This document shows, piece after piece, positions 6,315 to 14,007 of a DNA stretch of 15,506 bases. The notes beneath the pieces were generated by a model. That model had not been told where the DNA came from, searched no databases, and saw nothing but the letters and a program-made list of their open reading frames with translations. The translations under genes were made by a program, and so were the position numbers. Numbering within the stretch: position 1 is the first letter of the stretch; each line of letters begins with the position of its first letter. This stretch comes from JABSQH01 sp039194665 (lineage in GTDB: Bacteria; Actinomycetota; Acidimicrobiia; Acidimicrobiales; Ilumatobacteraceae): NCBI GenBank assembly GCA_039194665.1, contig JBCCVW010000102.1:1-15506 (forward strand). Direction: 5' to 3'.

Positions 6315-7610
6315 CTAGCCGACGTCGGTGGCCAACAGGTCGTCGACCGTCTCGCGGCGGACCACCAAACGGGCGCGGCCATCGGCCGCGAACACCACCG
6401 GTGGACGGGCGATCTTGTTGTAGTTCGAGCCCATCGAGTGGCCGTATGCACCGGTGACGGGCATCGCCAGGAGATCACCGACCCGGGTGTCCGCGGGCAG
6501 CGACGCCTCGAAGGCCAGCACGTCGCCCGACTCACAGTGTTTGCCGACCACGCGCGCGACCAACGGGCGTTCGGCATCGACCGCCCGCGTCAAGAACGTC
6601 TCGTAGCCAGAGCCATACAGAACTGGGCGCGGGTTGTCGCTCATCCCGCCGTCAACGGCCACGTACGTGCGCACGTCGGGGATTCGCTTCACAGTGCCCA
6701 CCGTGTACACGGTGATCGCCGCCGCGGCAGCGATCGCCCGGCCCGGTTCGACGCTCACCGCCGAGCGCACACCAAGTGCCGCACAGGCATCGAGCACGAC
6801 CGAGCCCCACTGGTCGATCGTCGGCGCCTCCTCGCCATCGACATAGGCCACACCGAGGCCGCCACCGAGGACGAGTTCGGGGAGGTCGAGCGGAACGGCA
6901 AACCCGGCCATCACCTCGGCCGCTTTGGCGAACGACGAGGCCTCGAACACGTTCGACCCGATGTGACAGTGCAGGCCGACCAACTCGACCGACGGCGCGT
7001 CGGCGGCACGGCCCACGGCACGCAACGCATCACCGTTGCCAAGGTTGAACCCGAACTTCGAGTCGTCCTGGCCCGTTGCGATGAACTCGTGCGTGTGGGC
7101 GTGGACGCCCGGCGTGATTCGCAGCAGCACCGCCGGTGCGGTCCCGGCAGGCGTGCGCACACCCTCCGCGTGCAGCGCGTCGAGCCGGTCCAGCTCGTCG
7201 AACGAATCGACCACGATCCGGCTGACACCCGAGGCGATCGCCGTCCGCAGTTCGTCGACCGACTTGTTGTTGCCGTGCATGATGCACGCTGCGGCGGGCG
7301 CGTTGGCGGCCAGCGCCACGGCCAGCTCGCCGCCAGAGGCAACGTCGAGCGACATTCCCTCCTCGTAGGCGATGCGCGCCATCGCCTTGCAGAGAAACGC
7401 TTTGGTGGCGTAGATCGCGCGGCCCTGCCCGAATGCACCCACCGCAGCGCGACAACGTGCCCGCAACTGCGCCTCGTCGTAGACGAACAGCGGTGTGCCG
7501 AACTCAGCGGCGAGTTCGTCGACTCGACAGCCCCCGATCGCCAGCGCACCGTCCGGCTCGACCGTGGCGTGATCCGGGAGGAGACGGCGGGCGACCGGCC
7601 GGTCGTTCAC
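6315..7610 (-). CDS. lysA: Diaminopimelate decarboxylase
   Basis: This 431-residue PLP enzyme decarboxylates meso-diaminopimelate to L-lysine, the last step of lysine synthesis. The fold is an alanine-racemase-type barrel followed by a beta domain. Visible are YATKAF with the PLP lysine K70, HGNNKS (112-117), GLHCHIGSN (212-220), the phosphate-binding GGGLGVAY (249-256), EPGR (288-291), the active-site cysteine C359 in CESGD, and GAYGHSMGSNYN (387-398). The frame is open further upstream, but that part only shadows the end of argS. The chosen GTG (7608-7610) overlaps the argS stop as GTGA, has GGAG just upstream, and gives the family length. The coupling with argS matches the conserved actinobacterial argS-lysA pair. 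Confidence 0.95.
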   Translation of the reverse strand: MNDRPVARRLLPDHATVEPDGALAIGGCRVDELAAEFGTPLFVYDEAQLRARCRAAVGAFGQGRAIYATKAFLCKAMARIAYEEGMSLDVASGGELAVALAANAPAAACIMHGNNKSVDELRTAIASGVSRIVVDSFDELDRLDALHAEGVRTPAGTAPAVLLRITPGVHAHTHEFIATGQDDSKFGFNLGNGDALRAVGRAADAPSVELVGLHCHIGSNVFEASSFAKAAEVMAGFAVPLDLPELVLGGGLGVAYVDGEEAPTIDQWGSVVLDACAALGVRSAVSVEPGRAIAAAAAITVYTVGTVKRIPDVRTYVAVDGGMSDNPRPVLYGSGYETFLTRAVDAERPLVARVVGKHCESGDVLAFEASLPADTRVGDLLAMPVTGAYGHSMGSNYNKIARPPVVFAADGRARLVVRRETVDDLLATDVG

Positions 7611-9334
7611 ATCCGCTCCGGGGCCTCGATACCGAGCAGGTCGAGTCCGTGGGCGAGCACGCGCGCCGTGAGGTCGGCGAGCGCGAGCCTGCTGGTGCGC
7701 GTCGGCTCGTCGGCTTTGAGCACGGGGCATCGCTCGTAGAACGACGTGAAGTCGGTGGCCAGCTCGTAGAGGTACGTGCACAACTTGTGCGGGGCGTACG
7801 TCTCGAGCGTGGTGTCGATCGCCGTCGGGTACGCAAGGAGGCGCAAGGCCAACGCGTGTTCCACGGGTTCACCGAGCTCGATCGGGGCGGTGCGCACGGC
7901 CGAACGTTCCACCTCGGCGCGGCGAAACAGCGAACAGATCCGGGCGTGGGCGTACTGCAGGTACGGCCCGGTGTTGCCGTCGAACGACAACATCCGATCC
8001 CAGTCGAACACGTAGTCCTTGACCCGGTCACTCGACAGCTCGGCGTACTTCAGCGCTCCAATACCGATCATGCGGGCAACCTCGGTCCGCTCATCGCTAT
8101 CGAGGTCAGGGTTCTTCTCGTCGATCGCGGCACGCGCCCGGACGAGTGCCTCGTCGATCAGCTCGACGAACTTCATCGGTTCACCGCTGCGGCTCTTCAG
8201 CATCTTGCGGTCGTCGCCGAGGACGTTGCCGAACGCGACGTGGACGGCCTCGGTATCGTCGCCGAGCCATCCCGCCATACGGGCCACCTCGAACACCATC
8301 TGGAAGTGCTGTTGCTGAGGTGCGCCGACCACGTACAACATCAGGTCGGCGTCGAGGCGTTCGACGCGGTCGATCACGCAGGCGAGGTCGCTGGTGGCGT
8401 AATTGAAGCCGCCGGTGCGTGCCTGGATGATCAGCGGCAACGGATCGCCATCGCGGTTGGTGAAGCCCGGTGGGAACACCACGCGTGCGCCATCGTCATC
8501 GACCAACAAGCCGGCTGCTTCCAGCCGGTCCAGCGTGTCGGGCATGAGCGACTGGTACCTGCTCTCCCCTGCAAGGTCGTCGTCGGTCAGCAGCACCCCG
8601 AGCTTGTCGTATACCGAGTTGAAGTACTCGGTCGACAGATCGACGAGCCGCTGCCACAGCGCCAACGTGTCGGCGTCCCCACCCTGCAGCAGCACCACCC
8701 GCTGGCGCGAGCGTTCGGCGAACTCCGGGTCGGCATCGAACTTGGTGTTCGCCGCTTTGTAGAACGCGTCGAGCTCGCCTTGGGTCAATCCGTCGGCAGC
8801 GTCGTCCTCGCCGATGTCGATGAGGTGCTCGATGAGCATGCCGAACGGGCGCCCCCAGTCGCCGATGTGGTTCTCGCGAATCACGTGATGGCCCAGGAAT
8901 TCGAGCATCCTCACCAATGCGTCCCCGATCACGGTGGTCCGTAGATGGCCGACGTGCATCTCCTTGGCGACGTTGGGCGCGGAGTAATCGACGACCACGG
9001 TCTTGCGCGGCTCGACCATGGCGACGCCGAGCCGGTCGTCCGCCGCGACCGCTGCGAGCTCGCCCGCAAGGAACCCGCCGGCGAAGGTGACGTTGATGAA
9101 TCCCGGTCCGGCAACCTCGGTGGCTGACGCCACGCCGTCGAGCGCCCCGGCATCGACCACTCGCTGGGCCAGCTCGCGGGGGTTCGTCCCGACACGCTTG
9201 GCCAGCGGCAGCGCGCCGTTGATCTGCGCGTCGGCGTGCTCGGATGGACGCACGGTCGGGTCGGCCGTGTCGTCGGCGAGCGCATCGAACACGGGCTGCA
9301 GACGTTCGGTGAGTGTGGCGATCGGGTCGGCCAT
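7607..9334 (-). CDS. argS: Arginyl-tRNA synthetase
   Basis: This 575-residue class I synthetase charges tRNA-Arg with arginine using ATP. The N-terminal Add1 tRNA-recognition domain covers about 1-105. The catalytic Rossmann fold carries YSAPNVAKEMHVGHLR, whose HVGH (127-130) is the HIGH motif, and RENHIGDWGRPFG (153-165). KMLKSRSG (377-384) is in the KMSKS-loop position. The DALR anticodon-binding domain follows from about 450 (TGPYLQYAHAR, 455-465) to the end. Length is normal for the family. The ATG at 9334 is the natural N-terminus; its ribosome binding site is weak (GGCAGG). It is the first gene of the leftward cluster and diverges from the SulP transporter gene across 108 nt, in which I could not assign a convincing promoter. 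Confidence 0.96.
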   Translation of the reverse strand: MADPIATLTERLQPVFDALADDTADPTVRPSEHADAQINGALPLAKRVGTNPRELAQRVVDAGALDGVASATEVAGPGFINVTFAGGFLAGELAAVAADDRLGVAMVEPRKTVVVDYSAPNVAKEMHVGHLRTTVIGDALVRMLEFLGHHVIRENHIGDWGRPFGMLIEHLIDIGEDDAADGLTQGELDAFYKAANTKFDADPEFAERSRQRVVLLQGGDADTLALWQRLVDLSTEYFNSVYDKLGVLLTDDDLAGESRYQSLMPDTLDRLEAAGLLVDDDGARVVFPPGFTNRDGDPLPLIIQARTGGFNYATSDLACVIDRVERLDADLMLYVVGAPQQQHFQMVFEVARMAGWLGDDTEAVHVAFGNVLGDDRKMLKSRSGEPMKFVELIDEALVRARAAIDEKNPDLDSDERTEVARMIGIGALKYAELSSDRVKDYVFDWDRMLSFDGNTGPYLQYAHARICSLFRRAEVERSAVRTAPIELGEPVEHALALRLLAYPTAIDTTLETYAPHKLCTYLYELATDFTSFYERCPVLKADEPTRTSRLALADLTARVLAHGLDLLGIEAPERM

Positions 9335-9442
9335 GCGCCTGCCATTCTGCCGTTCCCACGATGGATCGCCGCATCGATTGCCCGAACGTGGTGGCGGGCG
9401 TCACGGCGGGCGCAGGCCCGTGAGCCAGACTGCGCACCAACT

Positions 9443-11137
9443 ATGCGCCTGCCGATCCTGCGCCCGCGTTCGCTGATCCAGCGACGCACGGTCACAGACG
9501 ATGCGATGGCCGGGCTCGTCCTCGGTGTCGAGAGTGTGCCCGACGGATTGGCCAGCGGGTTGTTGGCCGGCGTCAACCCGGTCGCCGGCTTGTACGCCTA
9601 CCTCTACGGCATCGCCAGCGGTGCGTTGTTCACCAGCACTGCGTTCATGGCCATTCAAGGCACCGGCGCGATGGCGATCATCATCGCCGACGTCGACCTC
9701 GACGCCCGCGACGACCCGGCTCGCGCCCTGTACACCCTCTCCATCCTCACCGGCGTGGTGATGATCGCCGCTGGCCTCTTGAAACTCGGCTCGTACTTGC
9801 GATTCGTCTCCAACTCGGTGATGACCGGGTTCATCACCGCCGTCGGTATCAACATCGTCCTCGGACAGCTCGACGACTTCACCGGATACGACTCCGAGGG
9901 CGGCAACAGAGTGGCCCGCGCATTCGACCTGGTGTTCAACATCTTTCAGGTCGATGTCGCAACCCTCGTCGTCGGATGCGTGACCGTTGCGCTGATCGTC
10001 GGGCTGCAACGCACCAAGCTCGGCGCGCTCGGACTGGTCGTGGCGGTGTTCGCCGGGTCGGTTCTGGCGGCGGGCTTTCGGGCATTCGACCGTGACATTC
10101 AGCTCGTCGGCGACATCGCCGACGTTCCACAGTCGCTGCCGTTCATCGTCGCCCCGTCGCTCGGCGACATCGGCGCACTCATCGTTCCGGCGGTGTCGCT
10201 GGCGTTCGTTGGCCTCGTCCAAGGCGCTGGCGTGTCGGCGGGTTTCCCGAACGAAGACGGCTCGCCGCAGAACGAGTCGCAGGACTTCGTCGCCCAGGGG
10301 GCAGCCAACATCGCCGCAGGGTTGTTCCGCGGCATGCCGGTCGGCGGGTCGATGTCGGCGAGTTCGCTGATGGCCACGGCCGGCGCCCGAACCCGAGCGG
10401 CCGCATTCTTCGCCGCAGCGGTGATGGCGGTGGTGATCCTGTTGTTCGCCGGCGTGATCGAGCGGATCGCCATGCCGTCACTCGCTGCGCTGTTGATCGT
10501 CGTCGGCGTGGGGACCGTCCGGCCGGCGCGCATCGAATCGGTGGCCAAGACCGGCATCGTGCCGGCCAGCGTGATGACGGTGACCCTCATCTTGACGATG
10601 ATCATTCCGCTGCAGTTCGCGGTACTCGTCGGGGTCGGGATGTCGGTGCTGTTGTTCGTGATCCAGCAATCGACTCGTCTCACGACCCGGCAGCTGTACT
10701 TCCACGATGACGGCCGCGTCGAGGAGATCGACCCGCCGGTGGACGTCCCCGCTGGGGAGGTGATCGTCCTTCAACCGTACGGCGCGTTGTTCTTCGCCAC
10801 GGCGGCCACGTTGATCGAGCAGATCCCCTCGGTGACTCCCGAGTCGCGCCACAGCGTGGTGATCCTCCGCATCAGAGGCGCAGATGACGCGGGCGCCACG
10901 TTGATCGAGGTGCTCGAGGACTACGCCCGCGAGCTCCGCGCCGTCGACAGCAAGCTGATGCTGGTCACCGACAACGGTCGGGTCATTCGTCAGCTCCGCG
11001 TCACCGGCGCCACCGACATCATCGGCGAGCACAACCTGTATCGCAGCGGCGCGTTCATCGGTGAAACCGTCCGGCGAGCGCACCGCGACGCACGCGAATG
11101 GACTGCCGACCGAGCGGTCACCGACGACCCGCCGTAG
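9443..11137 (+). CDS. SulP-family anion permease with C-terminal STAS domain
   Basis: This 564-residue integral membrane protein belongs to the SLC26/SulP family, which moves sulfate, bicarbonate or other anions; the substrate cannot be told from sequence alone. The transport domain runs about 20-410 with many hydrophobic segments and the family segments SVPDGLASGLLAGVNPVAGLYA (31-52) and AAGLFRGMPVGGSMSASSL (291-309). A STAS regulatory domain follows at about 436-545 in the cytoplasm. No carbonic-anhydrase fusion is present. The frame is open upstream, but that stretch is antisense to argS, so the ATG at 9443 is chosen; it lacks a clear ribosome binding site. The in-frame ATG at residue 22 would start at the first membrane segment and is less likely. 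A 157-nt gap separates it from the next gene. Confidence 0.9.
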   Translation: MRLPILRPRSLIQRRTVTDDAMAGLVLGVESVPDGLASGLLAGVNPVAGLYAYLYGIASGALFTSTAFMAIQGTGAMAIIIADVDLDARDDPARALYTLSILTGVVMIAAGLLKLGSYLRFVSNSVMTGFITAVGINIVLGQLDDFTGYDSEGGNRVARAFDLVFNIFQVDVATLVVGCVTVALIVGLQRTKLGALGLVVAVFAGSVLAAGFRAFDRDIQLVGDIADVPQSLPFIVAPSLGDIGALIVPAVSLAFVGLVQGAGVSAGFPNEDGSPQNESQDFVAQGAANIAAGLFRGMPVGGSMSASSLMATAGARTRAAAFFAAAVMAVVILLFAGVIERIAMPSLAALLIVVGVGTVRPARIESVAKTGIVPASVMTVTLILTMIIPLQFAVLVGVGMSVLLFVIQQSTRLTTRQLYFHDDGRVEEIDPPVDVPAGEVIVLQPYGALFFATAATLIEQIPSVTPESRHSVVILRIRGADDAGATLIEVLEDYARELRAVDSKLMLVTDNGRVIRQLRVTGATDIIGEHNLYRSGAFIGETVRRAHRDAREWTADRAVTDDPP

Positions 11138-11219
11138 CCGAGACACCGCGGCGGGGCACCACGCAGGGCATCATCGTCGAGCGGCTGACACGGCTCGATG
11201 ACCGGCGCGACGACCGGCG

Positions 11220-11249
11220 TTGCGTCAACTCGCGGCGAGGCGCTATTCA
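11220..11249 (+). promoter_or_regulatory. Candidate promoter of the oxidoreductase-thioesterase pair
   Basis: TTGCGT (11220-11225), an 18-nt spacer and TATTCA (11244-11249) make a partial -35/-10 match about 45 nt before the oxidoreductase start. The rest of the 157-nt gap after the SulP gene holds only a weak 6-bp stem (11177-11182 with 11193-11198). Confidence 0.25.
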
Positions 11250-11284
11250 GTGCAGCACGTGGCGGCCGCAGCCGCCTGCTCGTC

Positions 11285-11289
11285 GGAGG
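11285..11289 (+). promoter_or_regulatory. Strong ribosome binding site fixing the oxidoreductase start
   Basis: GGAGG lies 5 nt before the ATG at 11295. It decides against a start 75 nt further upstream in the same open frame, which would add an Ala-rich leader unrelated to the family. Confidence 0.75.
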
Positions 11290-11294
11290 TCGCT

Positions 11295-12308
11295 ATGCGC
11301 GCAGTCCAGTTCTCTCAACACGGCAGCGTCGACGAGCTCCGCGTGGTCGACGTACCCGAGCCGGAGTGCGGGCCCGACGACGTGGTCATCCGCATCGGAG
11401 CGGTGTCGCTCAACGGGTTCGATCCGATGATCCTTGCGGGCTCGACCGGACTGAAGACGCCGCTCCCCATGATCCCCGGCGGCGACTTCGCCGGGACGAT
11501 CGTTGCGACTGGAACCGAGGTCGACGGCTGGTCGGTCGGCGATCGGGTATGTCCGCACCCGTTCGTCCTCGGCGAAGGGATGACCGGCGAAACGAGGCTC
11601 GGCGCAGCAAGCGAGCTGGCGCGCATCCCCGCGTCGAACCTGATCGCCACTCCCGTGGGTGTCTCCGATGTCGACGCCGCGGCGCTACCGATCGCCTATG
11701 GGACGGCGTACCGCATGATGGTCACCCGCGGCAGCATCAGCGACGGCGAGACGGTGCTGATCCTCGGCGCCACCGGTGGCGTCGGCACATGTTGCGTACA
11801 ACTGGCCAAGGCCGCCGGCGCCGAGGTGATCGTCACCGGTAGCGCCGACTGGAAGCTCGCCAAGCTCGCCGAGATCGGCGCCGACCACGTGATCAACACC
11901 CGCGAGGTCGACTGGGTCGAGGCCGTCCACGACATCTGCGGACGACCGCGGATGCTCGGCCGCGGCGGCGCCGATGTGATCATCAACTACATCGGTGGCG
12001 ACACGTGGGCGCAGGCGCTGCAGTGCTTGCGCAATGACGGCCGCATGCTCACCTGCGGGGCCACCGCGGGATTCGAGCCGCCCACCGATATCCGATACAT
12101 CTGGACCTTCGAGCAGAACATCATCGGCTCCAACGGCTGGCTCCCCGACGAACAGAAAGTGGTACTCGACATGGTCGCCTCGGGAGAACTGCGCCCAATG
12201 ATCCACTCGGTGCGGCCGCTCGAGGAGCTCGCTTCTGCGATGACCGAGCTGATCGACCGCCAGGTGGTCGGCAAGTCGATGATCGCGCCGAACGGATCCG
12301 TCGGATGA
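11295..12308 (+). CDS. Medium-chain dehydrogenase/reductase, zinc-less quinone-oxidoreductase-like
   Basis: This 337-residue NAD(P)H-dependent oxidoreductase is of the MDR superfamily. The N-terminal GroES-like domain (about 1-130) opens MRAVQFSQHG and has the PGGDFAGTIVATG segment (61-73). The Rossmann domain carries GATGGVGT (158-165). The position that holds the catalytic zinc cysteine in alcohol dehydrogenases reads AVSLNGFDP here, and the structural four-cysteine loop is absent. It is therefore predicted to be zinc-independent, like quinone oxidoreductases or enoyl reductases; the substrate is unknown. Its stop overlaps the start of the thioesterase gene by ATGA, so the two are co-translated and may act on related acyl or quinone substrates. 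Family assignment is secure, substrate is not. Confidence 0.9.
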   Translation: MRAVQFSQHGSVDELRVVDVPEPECGPDDVVIRIGAVSLNGFDPMILAGSTGLKTPLPMIPGGDFAGTIVATGTEVDGWSVGDRVCPHPFVLGEGMTGETRLGAASELARIPASNLIATPVGVSDVDAAALPIAYGTAYRMMVTRGSISDGETVLILGATGGVGTCCVQLAKAAGAEVIVTGSADWKLAKLAEIGADHVINTREVDWVEAVHDICGRPRMLGRGGADVIINYIGGDTWAQALQCLRNDGRMLTCGATAGFEPPTDIRYIWTFEQNIIGSNGWLPDEQKVVLDMVASGELRPMIHSVRPLEELASAMTELIDRQVVGKSMIAPNGSVG

Positions 12309-12721
12309 CCACTGCAGACCAGCTCGAGACCCTGCAGTCGTATCTCGACGCCGTCCCCTTTGCCCGGACGTGCGGCATGCACATCACCGAGATCGACGAG
12401 GGGGCCCAGACGATGCGCGTCGACATGCCCCTCGCCGATCACCTCACACGGGCCGGCAGCCTCGGTCAGCTACACGGTGGGGCGATCGCCTCGCTGATCG
12501 ACACCGCCGGCACGTTTCTGTTGGTGATGGTCACCGGCAACCCGCCGTCGACGATCGACATGCGCACCGATTACCTCCGGCCGGCGACCGGCGACGTGCA
12601 CGCCGTGGCCACCGTTCGTCGCGCCGGGCGGACGATCGGCGTGGTCGATGTCGACGTGATCGATGCCGACGACCGGCTGGTCGCCGTGGGCCGATGCACG
12701 TTCAGCACCAGGGCGCGCTGA
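12305..12721 (+). CDS. PaaI-type hotdog-fold thioesterase
   Basis: This 138-residue cytoplasmic protein probably hydrolyses acyl-CoA thioesters. The hotdog signature LHGGAIASLIDTAG is at 56-69, with H57-G58-G59 and the acidic residue D66 in the positions used by PaaI thioesterases. The downstream strands TIDMRTDYLRPATG (83-96) and GRCTFSTRAR at the C-terminus also match the family. Length is typical (about 130-145). The ATG overlaps the oxidoreductase stop in an ATGA, indicating translational coupling. No phenylacetate genes are nearby, so a role in that pathway is not supported. It ends 39 nt from the convergent LacI-type gene. Confidence 0.9.
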   Translation: MTTADQLETLQSYLDAVPFARTCGMHITEIDEGAQTMRVDMPLADHLTRAGSLGQLHGGAIASLIDTAGTFLLVMVTGNPPSTIDMRTDYLRPATGDVHAVATVRRAGRTIGVVDVDVIDADDRLVAVGRCTFSTRAR

Positions 12722-12722
12722 C

Positions 12723-12741
12723 CTGGGCGCGAGTGCGCCAG
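12723..12741. terminator. Hairpin in the convergent gap, possible bidirectional terminator
   Basis: CTGGGCGC and GCGCCAG pair with one bulged G around a GAGT loop, 1 nt after the thioesterase stop and 20 nt beyond the LacI-type gene's stop. There is no T-tract in either direction. Position between convergent genes supports a terminator role. Confidence 0.4.
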
Positions 12742-12760
12742 CACCGGACGACGGAGTCGG

Positions 12761-13828
12761 TCACGGCCCCGGACGGGGTGGCGCCACCGACGACCGTTCG
12801 ACCAGCCTGCAAGGGATCGTGTGCTGGATCGGTTCGGGGTGGGAGTCGATTCCAAGTAGGTGTTCGACCGCCCAGTAGCCCATCTCGTAGTGCGGCAGGG
12901 CCATCGTGGTCAGCCCGGGCACGAGCTCGGCGGCGATCAGTTCTTGGTCGTCGAATCCGACCACCGAGAGATCACCGGGACTCTGCAGGCCTCGCTCGGC
13001 GGCGTGCTGGTAAACGCCCATCGCCGATTGGTCGTTGTAGCAGAAGATCGCGGTCGGCGGATCGTCCAACGACAGCAGCCGGCGCGCCGCCGTGCGACCG
13101 CCAGGCGTATCGGATGGTTCGGTGATCACCAGCGCCGGATCATCAGCGATCGCATGGTCGCGCAGCGCCGCCCGATACCCATCGAGCCGTGCGGCAGCGG
13201 CGACGGCGCCTGGGTAGTCGATGGTCGGATGCGCAATGCGTGTGTGCCCTCGCTCGATGAGATGACGCGTCGCGTCGTAGGCGGCGCGATGCTCGTCGGG
13301 AACGACCGAGGTCACCAGACCGTTCGCTGCACGCAGGTCGACCAGCACCGCCGGCACCTCGCTGAGCGCAGCGGGCGGTTCGATCACGCGGTGGTACATC
13401 GACGCGATGACGATGCCGTCGACCTGCCGTTCGAGGAGCTGCTCCACCGCGAGGCGCTCGCGTTCGGAGTGATTGGGACTCGTGATCGCACCGGTGTCGA
13501 AGATCAACAGCAGATGACCCGCCTCCCAAGCAGCGTCCTGTGCCCCTTTGATCATGCGCGTCGCGAACGGCGTGGTGGCGATGTTCTCCGAGACGAACCC
13601 AAGTGTCTCGGTGCGGTCGAGGCGCATCGCCCGGGCCAGTCGGTTGGTGCGATACCCGACCTCGTCGGCGGCGGCCCGGACCCGCGCCTTGGTGTTGTCG
13701 GGGATTCCCGAGTTGGCCGCATCGTTGAGCACCAACGACACCGTTGTTTGCGACACCCCCGCCGCCTCAGCGACGTCGCGCATCGACGGCCGCCGTCGTG
13801 CTCGATGAACTCGGGGTTGTTTGGTCAT
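12761..13828 (-). CDS. LacI-family transcriptional regulator
   Basis: This 355-residue protein is a sugar-responsive DNA-binding regulator. The helix-turn-helix is at about 16-40 (MRDVAEAAGVSQTTVSLVLND), followed by the hinge-helix region TNRLARAMRL (61-70). The periplasmic-binding-protein-like effector domain runs from about 74 to 345, with IFCYNDQSAMGVY (261-273) and the LSVVGFDDQ segment (287-295) typical of the family. The ATG at 13828 (MTKQPRVHRARRR) is preferred because the basic stretch just before the HTH is normal. A GTG nine codons upstream is possible but has a poorly spaced ribosome binding site. It diverges from a sugar-binding lipoprotein gene, so it very likely controls that ABC importer and itself. 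The inducer is unknown. Confidence 0.93.
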   Translation of the reverse strand: MTKQPRVHRARRRPSMRDVAEAAGVSQTTVSLVLNDAANSGIPDNTKARVRAAADEVGYRTNRLARAMRLDRTETLGFVSENIATTPFATRMIKGAQDAAWEAGHLLLIFDTGAITSPNHSERERLAVEQLLERQVDGIVIASMYHRVIEPPAALSEVPAVLVDLRAANGLVTSVVPDEHRAAYDATRHLIERGHTRIAHPTIDYPGAVAAAARLDGYRAALRDHAIADDPALVITEPSDTPGGRTAARRLLSLDDPPTAIFCYNDQSAMGVYQHAAERGLQSPGDLSVVGFDDQELIAAELVPGLTTMALPHYEMGYWAVEHLLGIDSHPEPIQHTIPCRLVERSSVAPPRPGP

Positions 13829-13873
13829 CCGTATCAGCGAACCCCGTCGACACACTCCGTCGACTGTGGCCCC

Positions 13874-13890
13874 GGTGACCGAATGTTACC
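13874..13890. promoter_or_regulatory. Candidate operator upstream of the sugar-binding protein promoter
   Basis: GGTGAC and GTTACC form an imperfect palindrome (five of six arm positions) around CGAAT, ending 2 nt before the -35 box. It also covers TAACAT on the minus strand (13883-13888), a possible -10 of the LacI-type gene, which would allow autoregulation. The nine-mer GGTGACCGA within it recurs at 13957-13965. Confidence 0.35.
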
Positions 13891-13892
13891 CC

Positions 13893-13922
13893 TTGACCCG
13901 AGCCGGGCAGGCCCTTTACTGT
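13893..13922 (+). promoter_or_regulatory. Promoter of the sugar-binding protein gene
   Basis: TTGACC (13893-13898), an 18-nt spacer and TACTGT (13917-13922) are a good -35/-10 match for this GC-rich genome. The surrounding stretch 13915-13945 is notably AT-richer, and TTACTGT is repeated 13 bp further on (13929-13935). The predicted leader is about 80 nt. Confidence 0.55.
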
Positions 13923-13957
13923 ATCGAATTACTGTTACGTATTAGTCGACCGTCCAG

Positions 13958-13969
13958 GTGACCGATCAC
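13958..13969. promoter_or_regulatory. Candidate downstream operator with CG centre
   Basis: GTGACCGATCAC has matching outer arms GTGA/TCAC and a central CG, the layout common in LacI-family operators. It starts about 35 bp after the -10 box and shares GGTGACCGA with the site at 13874, so two sites would bracket the promoter, as in looping repression. Confidence 0.35.
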
Positions 13970-13994
13970 GGGGGCGTTTCGACTGCGACTCATT

Positions 13995-14002
13995 AGGGGG
14001 AG
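13995..14002 (+). promoter_or_regulatory. Ribosome binding site of the sugar-binding protein gene
   Basis: AGGGGGAG lies 5 nt before the ATG at 14008 and fixes this start, which also gives a complete lipoprotein signal peptide. Confidence 0.75.
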
Positions 14003-14007
14003 ATCCG

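Noticed and set aside
7611..7781. N-terminal extension of lysA by 57 codons
   Set aside because: It overlaps the 3' end of argS in another frame and is Arg-rich; the GTG overlapping the argS stop gives the normal LysA length.
9236..9442. N-terminal extension of the SulP frame by 69 codons
   Set aside because: This stretch is antisense to the argS 5' end and the intergenic region, and encodes nothing like a SulP N-terminus. The ATG at 9443 fits better.
9333..9453. Direct repeat ATGCGCCTGCC at 9333-9343 and 9443-9453
   Set aside because: Eleven bases only, one copy being the complement of the argS start region; no wider similarity, so probably chance.
11177..11198. Terminator behind the SulP gene
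   Set aside because: Only a 6-bp stem (TCGAGC/GCTCGA) with a 10-nt loop and no T-tract; such stems are common by chance in this DNA.
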